A DNA stretch of 64,000 bases from Gordius sp. MW1 (lineage: Eukaryota > Nematomorpha > Gordioida > Gordea > Gordiidae). The first letter of the stretch is position 1; the number at the start of each line of letters is the position of its first letter. Position numbers and translations under genes: made by a program. Under the pieces are notes generated by a model that was not told where the DNA came from, did not search any database, and worked only from the letters and a program-made list of their open reading frames with translations. Below are positions 55,983-64,000 of the stretch, piece by piece. Where the stretch lies: contig OZ038531.1 in NCBI GenBank assembly GCA_964036665.1, forward strand, positions 16,802,168-16,866,167, written 5' to 3'.

Positions 55983-57418
55983 GTGCTGGGACATTTTAAT
56001 AAACTCGCTAGGCGTGGACAAGCATAAATCACGAAGGGAAAAATAAGTTGCATTCGCATAATAATTGATTGACAGGCTGATAATGTCAATCAATTGTCAC
56101 GTTAATAAACCTTACTATGTCTACTTTATAAATTAATGGACGGATGGCTGAAATAGGAGGTTACTAGTTGAGAAGACTGAGGTAGGACAAAATTTAAAAT
56201 GACTCCGCACTTCATTCGTAATAGATGTTTATAAAATTTGACCTTTTATTGTAAAAAATTTGAAGAAATTTAAGCTTGGAAACTTTTAGAACAAACAAGT
56301 GAAAAATAGCTTTTTAAGGTTATATTTTTTTTATTAAATCTCACTTTTAAATCGCGAAAAATGGTTGATTGTGAACCGATTGCAAATTAATAAATAAATT
56401 CTAAAGTGAAAATGTTAACTCTAAAAATTTAAAAAAAATCCCGCAATATCATTAAATTTATAAAAAAAAATTAAAAATATACCTTTATTAAATTAATATT
56501 TTTTTCGCGCTAAAAGATTAAATCAATTTATCCCGCCTATAACATCCGGTCTCTCTTTCATTACAGGGGACCACCTACCGACACTTAAATTTATAACGAC
56601 TTCATAAATATCTTACGAATTTAGTCGTAAAAACAAGTATAAGTAAAATAAAATAACTTGTACCACCGACCTTTTCTCACCTAAACCTAATGTATGAATG
56701 ATACACTTTAATACCTTAATATGTATTTGTATATGTATGTATGTAAGCAAAAGCTTGCGATTGTCTATCCTCCCTTCATCCCCCCTTCCCCTTTTAAAGG
56801 TAGTCCGCGGTGTTGAAAGCGAGACATTATAAATCATATTAGCGACAATTTATTCAATAAAAGAAATCCTTTATCGCATCTCCCACTTTAAAGCGATGCG
56901 GTGTAAGTCGTTAAAAAAATCACGCGCTTCTCGTATAATACTTATTGAAATCTTACTCCCTGTTCGCTACTTTACATCGTTGTAATAGAAATCTTTATTA
57001 ATTTTATTATCATAAACTTTATACTTACTCTTGCTTTTACAGTGTAACGCTGCTAATTATTCCAATCCCTGCTTAATATAAACATTATTATATTAGCTCT
57101 TATTAGTATAGATAGTGTAGTAGATTGCTGTTTATAATAAAATGTATACAACCTCTCAAGATTAAAAAAGGTCGAACGACTGTGTATCTTAATGATTGAC
57201 GTTAAATAACTTCAGTGTTTATTTATTCGTGTCATTATTATAGAATTTAACCCTCAATCTATATGGTGTTGAATTTTGGTTACTCTAATTAAAGACCGCC
57301 TCCTTCATTACAACGGATTCGCACTTCATAAAAATCCCTATTCTCCGATTTTAGGGCAAACTTTAAACATATTAATAAACAATCAAATCCTCGAAACATC
57401 AATTCAATCAATGGGACT
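55983..57418. other. Region upstream of the RNF220-like gene
   Basis: AT-rich with no recognised elements. The stretch before 57419 may contain the 5' UTR, but no transcription start signal can be defended. Confidence 0.4.
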
Positions 57419-60400
57419 ATGAATTCTATCGATAACATGTTGGCCAACGGCTTAAATCTATCACACTCGATGGCTGCTGAAAAATTAGAGGAGAGATCAA
57501 AGATGGATTTTTACGGGAACAAACTCTCACTACCTTCGCCCACGGGTTCTAGACCATTTCATCCACCTAATTTTTGGACAGAATCGTCGAATTCTATTAA
57601 AAGGTCTAATAATAAATCTGGAAGCATACTTCAAAGCCCACCGGCTGGACCGTTAGGAAGCTTAGATTCACTGAGAAATTATTTTCAAATCAACATGTCT
57701 CCGGACTATAATGGTAACACATTTTCACGTAAGAACTCGATGGAAAATAGTTCGACAGCTCTCAATGACATGGATTTAGCGGCAGTCAATTACCGTAACT
57801 TTTATTTGTATCACCATTACTTAATGTCCATTCAACTCCATCAACAACAGCAAGCCCAACAAGCGCATCACCAACAACAAAGTCAACAATCTCTGGCATC
57901 AGAACTTTCCAGATTGCGAGGATTTATGGGAGAAAAATATTACGACGGTAAAAATTTTATAACGCCCAAATGTCAACCTCGCACAATGAAAAATAACGCC
58001 GCACGACACCCGAGAAAAACGCATCCTTATTTACCACCACCAACCTATTCCCGACAAAATTGCAACACAACTTACAAAACGGCGGAAACTTTGTTAATCG
58101 GTCAAAATTCTGCTGAAAAAGATCAAGGCATTAATTTTACTGTTTCTAACAACCCTTATCCACAACGGCAGAGCGTGGGATCGAATAAAAGCCCAGAATA
58201 TTCGGGTTAGATCGCTTTATTTATGAATTTTGAAAAGCAAACTTGAGTTAAAATGTGTTTAATAATCATTGATACATTCGATTTATTAAGAATAATTAAG
58301 TTTTGTTATTCTTAAAATCATTTGAAAGAGTGAATAGACTTAGATAGTAATTAAGGTTGATTCGCTGATTTTTATTAGACAGTTTTCCTTAAGACTACCA
58401 AAATTATGATAGTCATTATACCAACAGCATTTTATGATCTCTACTTTCCAACCAAAATTAACTTAAAAATTTAATTTTTATATATAAGATAAATTATTAA
58501 GTTTCCTATTCTAATTTTTTATTTGATTTATTATATTGATATGCCAAATTTAAAATAAATAAATTAAGTTTGTTTTGCTTAAGTCACATAATATATTGCG
58601 AGAATAAATTTAATTCCTATATGTTATTCTGGCACTGTAGTCTCAATTTATTGTTTTATATAGATTTTCCACTCTCAATTTTATTTCCTATATGTTTTAT
58701 CAAGTTATCATGACTGACAGTGTTTAGGATACTGTAGCATATTCAGTTGCTAAGAAATCTTAATTTAATTTTTTATTTACAAGTCATTAGTGTCGCCTAA
58801 GCATCGGCGTATCCAGTGTGGGAATTAGGGGGGCGGCTGCCCCACCCCCCTAAATGACGAAAAAATTCCACCCCCCCCCCCCCCCCCCCCCTAAATGAAA
58901 AAAAAAATTTCAATGCAAAAACACTTTAAAATTAAAAATAAAGTATGTTTTGCCCCTTCCTAATTGAACTTTTAAACGTTTTGCCCCCCCCCCCCAAATC
59001 AAAACATAGCTACGCCAATGCACCTAAGGCCTGCCTAACGCAGAATAAATAGTAGTTTTTTTGTACTTAAAGTAATTTTAAAAATACGCTTTTTATTACA
59101 TGATAAACTATTAATGATGACTTTAAATCATTATTATTCATTGTTTATAAATTTAATATGAAAAACTTTGTATTTAATCTTATTATTTAACTCTAATTTA
59201 TCCCTAAATTTTTCCTTTTAAAATTAGTTCTTAATTACTAGATGTAGTTAATTTGACGCAGCATAGGGGAATTTATCATATCACTCCAACTTTGAGTAAT
59301 GTTTTTGCACCTTGCCGTTAAAAAGTGCAGTAGAGGGTGGTCTCTCGCTCTCTAATTTACTAAAAAATATTTAGCATCTCGCGTGAAACACTATATTTCA
59401 TTAGGGATATGTATCTGTTTATTTTCACAAATTGCGCAGCAGACCCCACCGATACTTATATCAAAGTAGGTACCTATAATATTATGATTAAAAGGGTATA
59501 GTAGTTTGAGTGAAGAGCACTCAACTCTTAACTAAAGTTTAGCGGCCCAAACCCTTTGTTTAAAATTGATTTTATTTAAATTAATGCTATATTACTTAAA
59601 TAATTTTGAAAAATTTAGGGCAATTTTTTAAATAAATATTAACCAAGTTATTAATTAAAAATAATCACAATAATGATTTAGGGAGGGGCAAAATAATCAT
59701 TTTTTGAAATTTTAGCCATAATTTTAATAAATTTCAACAAATATTTGGATTTAGAGGGCCCATGTCGTTATTAACATGATTATATAAAGTTGTTTTAGTT
59801 GACAAGGTGAATATCATAAATGGAATTTTGCGTTATTTTCAAGAATTGTAAACAACCCAAACCCAATTATTTCACTTTATATGAGCTTCTTTATATTAAT
59901 TCGCTCTTATTAGTTGTTTAATTTAAAATATATTTTAAACATATACTCGTTGCCCAACAAGATAATATTTTTAGAGAAAGCATTATAGAAAATAATTTTA
60001 TGAATAACACAACCCTCAAGTGTTTAAAAACGGGCGGGTTTTGTTAAGTCGACCTATGGTTTTAATCGACTAAACATAAACAGACCAAAAGTCGACCTCT
60101 AGGCTTAGTCGAAATTTGACAAACAGACCAGTCGTAGTCTTAGTTGAACGAAAGGTCGACTAAACAAAACCCAGCCGTTTTTACGACACTACAACGCACA
60201 AAGGCTTGGCTTTTTTGTTATGGAGAGCCAGTAAATGGTAGGAAAATCATGAAATTTTAAACACGTTTTACATCGAGATCTCCGTCATTGCATAATTTGT
60301 TTTGGGCATGTGTTAAATGTTAATTTAATAATAAAAAGAGTTTATTAAAAATGGATCTATTATCGTAAATCTTAAAAATTTGCCATTTGTCTTTTATTTG

Positions 60401-63400
60401 TACAAGTAAAACTTATATGACCCTTTGATTTGAAGAAGTATAAACATTTAAATTATATTTTAATAATAATATCTTCTAGAATATTAAATTGTTGGTTTCA
60501 TGGGCGTAGCCAGGGGATGGCAGGGAGGCATGGGTGTAGCCAGGTTATGGATTGGGGGGGGGGGCAAAACGTTTAAGAGTTTAATTAGGGAGGGGCAAAA
60601 CATAATTTATTTTTATTTTTAAGGGTTTTTGCATTGAATAATTTTTATTTCGTCAATTAGGGGGGTGGCTACGCCCATGCAGGGAAGGGCAGCTGCGTCC
60701 TTTAAATCCAAAAAATTCTATAATAGCCAAAATTACTAAAAAAATTATCATTTTGCCCCTCCCTAATTCATTATTGCCCCATTCTATATCCAATACTGGC
60801 TACACCCATGGGATATTTATAAATTCATCTAACTTTGACTTATCTAAAATTAAACACAACGAATTTAAATTTGTATAAGTTGATTTTGGGGTTAATTTGT
60901 GAGTCTAATATTTTAAACAAAAAATTTATTTAAGTCTCTTGTACAACTTTGTTTTTTTCTTTCAATAAATTTTAGATAACACCATCAATTTTAGACACAA
61001 TGATGGTCAAGTGACAACAACAATGACGTGTCCCATCTGCAAAACTCACATGCTTCCTCAAAATGTGTCTGAACATTTTAAATCCGAAATCGAAAACTTT
61101 AAAACCTTTTATTGTAATGGGTAATGTTAAATACTTTTATCTTTCATTTTTGGGATATTTTTTATTTATTTTATTTCATTTTTATTTTAGAAATTTAAAA
61201 AGTAAATGCTTCAAGTGAAATTTATATTTCTGAGAATCCAATTTGTTTTCTAAGTATCCTCGATGTAAAATTAAGTGTAAAGTAAAAACCAAATGGCTTA
61301 CATTTCTTAAATGCTTTGCAATAGTTATGGACTCTCTTTCGGTGTTGTTTATGTTATAGTTTAAAAACTTTTCTGTTTTATAAATACAAATTAAAGGTTG
61401 CATATGTAAAATTTTAAGGCTGAGTTGAATAGTTTGTTATTTTAACACTGAAAATTGTTAGTGAAATTTTTCTTTGATGAAGATGTAAAACGATTTAAAT
61501 ACAGATCAGATGACCCAGAGAGATATCATCATTTCAATACATCATGTTAAAGTTTAACATGATGTATTGAATTGAAATGAAATTAGCCTGTTATATATAA
61601 TAAATGCGAATATTTCAATTGCAAATATAAATTAACATTTGCAATTTGTATTTTTGTAGAAACGTAAAGAAATTGGACATTTTGCCGCTAAGCAACAAAT
61701 CAGCTGAAAGCCAAAAATCGCCAAAATCCACCAATCGGACATCTACGGTTGTTATCTATAATTTTTTTTAAAATTTTAATTTTTAATACATTTTAGTTTT
61801 CCTTACATTGTAAATGATTCAATTTTATTTTTTGTTTAGTTGTTCCCAAATAACACGCACGAGTCACCCGTAGAAATATTACCCGTAATTTACCAAATTA
61901 AACAGGTTTAATTCATGTGACATTGTAATATAAAAGTTAATACACTCATACGAGAGATTTTTATAGTATTGTTTTCGAGTTTAATGATAACAATCAAACT
62001 CATTATTTTTGCGACGGCCTTATAAATTAAATGGGACTTTTTTTGACGTTTACCTGGATGTGCATATGAAAATTAAATTAAATTAAAGAGCTATGTTATT
62101 ACAATTATTTTAAATTTTTGTATATGCCAATATATTATTTATGTTATAGACATACATTAAAGTCCGAAATAACCGCAAACAAAGACTTCAAAGTATATAA
62201 TTATTCATGATATAGTGATTTCATTCTGGTTTATCATTCGAAAATTTATTAATTGTAGCGGCTTTTTTATTATTATTAGATTTTAACTAGATGTTTTGAC
62301 AATTTTTATTTGCCTATGTGGGTGTTTGTTGATTTTACAAATAGGATTAGTATCATAGGCGTAGCCAGGGGGCAGGGAGGGGCGGCTGCCCTCTTTAAAT
62401 CCAAAAATTCTTCATTTAAAATAATTATGACTAAAATTACTAAAAATTACCATTTTTTCCCTACTTTAATCATTATTGCCCCCCCCCCCCCCCCGTTTAA
62501 ATCCAATCCTGGCTACCACCATGATAGTATAAATATATTTTAATCGAAATCGTTAGATTATTAAATAAACATTATGATATCTATCATTTTTTATTAATAT
62601 TTGTTTGTATTAGGGAATTATTTAATGATAAAATCATACGAATCGACGTTTAATTCACCTATTCATGAAAAGAAAGATTATACCATATCAAATATTCTTA
62701 ACCAAAGTCATGGGTCATCTTCCCCTCCTATATCCACAATAAAAATTGAAGAAGATAACACCTTTTTTCAAGAAGAAAATTCAAACTCCTCCTTCAATGA
62801 TAAGCTGGATAGATCCAAAACGCAGGTCTGTTATTGTACTTTTAAACAATTTTTTATTGGTTATTTATTAAATGCTTTCTAAATTTTATATTCTAAAACT
62901 TATAATAAATTTGATATGGCTCATACAATTTGTTTGAATCCCAATAAAACTAGTGAGTTTTATAAATCAATGCTCGATTTTATATTTTACCGTAATAATA
63001 TATTTTTAATTACAGGTTGAAAATGGTCCCGAACAGACGCTTTCACCCTTAAATCCGGAATTATTAAGTGTCGCAACTAAATAGTTAGGCGCCGCTTTTA
63101 TTTCAAGTATATATGCCTATATTTACATTTTTATTTCTAAACTAATTAAACTGCATTTACCTAAAAAACTAAAAAAAAACGTGTCATGAGGTTTCTATCA
63201 GTAAATTTCGATTTGGGTTAAAAAAAAACAAGAGTATATCATTAAATCATAGTAACTTTTTTTATAATTAAATAAGTAAAACATCTTTTAAGTATAATTT
63301 TTAAAATTCATGTCAAATCATTAGACGCTTTTTAATTTGTAAAAAGTTCAAGTTAATCTCACTTAGAGTATTAAAAGTTTTCTAAATTGGATTTAATTAT

Positions 63401-63596
63401 TTTGAACATTCTGTAAAGTTTAGTGCACAGTACACTTATTCAAGATTGTCATATATTTTATATATATAATACTTTGTATTTTAGGCTTAGAAAAGTTTCA
63501 ATGCATATTCCTGGACAAACAAATCATCGAGCAAAAAAGCTACCCTTGAGTTTAGTGCCTAAACATCCGATGTCTTTGAGGGATATTTTGCAATAA
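57419..63596 (+). CDS. RNF220-like protein, N-terminal exons; C-terminus unresolved
   Basis: The first coding exon (57419-58205) encodes a low-complexity Ser/Asn/Pro/Gln-rich region with a Gln/His tract (LHQQQQAQQAHHQQQSQQS). Exon 2 (60976-61120, joined G|AT) encodes TMTCPICKTHMLPQNVSEHF followed by KSEIENF. This resembles the C2-type finger of RNF220, where C-P-I-C is followed by an E-H and a Glu-rich helix. Exons 3 (61660-61747) and 4 (61840-61905) continue in phase with NKSAESQKSPKSTNRTS and ESPVEILPVIYQIKQ. A likely exon at 62614-62825 (with STIKIEED) does not match the phase of exon 4, so an exon or splice site is missed. Possible ends are 63016-63084 (stop) or 63485-63596 (ending LRDILQ). 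The C-terminal RING finger of RNF220 is not in the window. RNF220 is an E3 ubiquitin ligase; this function is only inferred. Confidence 0.5.
58802..59020. mobile_element. Poly-G MITE in an intron of the RNF220-like gene
   Basis: CATCGGCGTATCCAGTG at the left and AGCTACGCCAATG at the right, with long C-runs at about 58871-58891 and 58984-58996. The flanks CGCCTAAG and CACCTAAG match at 7 of 8. Confidence 0.85.
59660..59762. mobile_element. Poly-G MITE core fragment
   Basis: Core sequence ('taatgatttagggaggggca', 'attttagccataattttaat', 'atttggatttagaggg') without terminal repeats. Confidence 0.7.
60025..60183. mobile_element. 159-bp MITE with ~30-bp TIRs containing GTCGAC
   Basis: The left end TAAAAACGGGCGGGTTTTGT continues to AGTCGACC. 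The right end is its near-perfect inverse (GGTCGACTAAACAAAACCC... GTTTTTA). The inside has further GTCGACC motifs. No certain target duplication. Confidence 0.75.
60499..60810. mobile_element. Poly-G MITE interrupted by another copy
   Basis: The outer copy starts CATGGGCGTAGCCAGG (60499) and ends TGGCTACACCCATG (60810). It is split after position 60528 by a full copy of the same family at 60529-60679. Confidence 0.85.
60529..60679. mobile_element. Poly-G MITE nested in an older copy
   Basis: CATGGGTGTAGCCAGG at the left and GTGGCTACGCCCATG at the right. It is flanked by CAGGGAGG (60521-60528) and CAGGGAAG (60680-60687), a 7-of-8 target duplication made from the outer copy's own sequence. Confidence 0.85.
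61533..61571. repeat. Perfect palindrome, 19-bp arms
   Basis: TTCAATACATCATGTTAAA, one G, then its exact inverse. It lies in an intron of the RNF220-like gene. Confidence 0.9.
62354..62523. mobile_element. Poly-G MITE in an intron of the RNF220-like gene
   Basis: CATAGGCGTAGCCAGG at the left, a C-run near 62480-62494, and CTGGCTACCACCATG at the right. The flanks ATTAGTAT / ATAGTAT are similar with a one-base indel. Confidence 0.85.
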
Positions 63597-64000
63597 TAAA
63601 TGGATATTATAAATATATTATACCCATCTTAATTTAAAATATAACGTTCATGTTTTTTCAACTGTTAATAATATCTCGATTGTGTTTATAAGTTATTCCA
63701 TACATTATAAATTTTAAACAAATTTAAGTTATTATTTGAAAAAGAAATTATATCATCAAATACCAAATTTTTTATTTGTTTAAATGTAAGATGATAGGAA
63801 GTATTTAACTTAGACTTTTCACTTTAGATATTTAACCCATTACGACCCTATAATGCTAATACTTATAGTATTGTTTTTAACCATCTAATGTCCTTCTTGA
63901 GGGAAATAGGAGATCTATGTATCAGGTTGACAATGGCAACTAGGTTGGATATTGAAAAAAAAGTAAAAACAAAAACAGAATTACGTAATATTTCTATTTT
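63597..64000. other. AT-rich DNA at the window end
   Basis: No exon recognised. If the RNF220-like gene continues, its further exons are outside the window. Confidence 0.4.

Noticed and set aside
44041-62523. Poly-G/poly-C runs as sequencing or assembly artefacts
   Set aside because: Most sit at fixed places inside MITE copies with inverted ends and target duplications, so they are genuine, although their exact length may be uncertain.

Overview
The window is AT-rich animal nuclear DNA (roughly 70% A+T by eye) with split genes, GT-AG introns and a heavy load of transposable elements. Four intron-bearing genes lie on the + strand: a tRNA-dihydrouridine synthase 3 (DUS3L) gene at 7052-15575, a glutamine synthetase gene at 22691-25287, an EGFL7/8-like secreted EMI+EGF protein at 26242-28592, and the 5' part of a gene whose zinc-finger exon resembles RNF220 at 57419-63596. 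For the first three, all exon joins keep phase and give full-length products of about 678, 358 and 377 residues. The fourth is incompletely resolved. This gene content shows a metazoan. The Helentron-type repeats with (GTCC/ACGG)n tracts and the CsRn1-like retrotransposon are compatible with a mollusc or another aquatic invertebrate, but the species is not determined.

Layout. 1-3790 is a decayed Ty3/gypsy pol region cut by a hAT copy (1512-2428); tandem duplications and a 26-bp minisatellite follow to about 5000. 7052-15575 is DUS3L; one intron holds a 2.8-kb Helentron-like repeat and another a 1.1-kb TIR element. 16.56-18.46 kb holds a second Helentron-like copy in reverse orientation, and 19.70-22.02 kb a third copy that carries a reverse-transcriptase/RNase H remnant. 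Glutamine synthetase and EGFL7-like follow closely. 29.6-34.4 kb is a nest of repeats: a decayed Helitron Rep/helicase, a fold-back segment, three copies of a ~500-bp repeat in alternating orientation, and a MITE with telomere-like repeats. 34886-40294 is a hAT element with a perfect 8-bp target duplication that was later split by a nearly complete CsRn1-like LTR retrotransposon. 42.3-43.3 kb is a GC-rich hAT remnant. From 44 to 62.5 kb many copies of a short MITE with TIR CATGGGCGTAGCC and mirrored poly-G/poly-C ends are scattered, some inside the introns of the last gene.

The four genes do not form a pathway. Dihydrouridine formation in tRNA, ammonia assimilation, extracellular signalling and a probable ubiquitin-ligase cofactor are simply neighbours. 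The most unusual material is (i) the Helentron-like family, whose tandem core contains tRNA-like (pol III B-box) units and, in one copy, a retroelement pol fragment, and (ii) the poly-G MITE family, whose hAT affiliation can be read from 8-bp target duplications, including one copy inserted in another.
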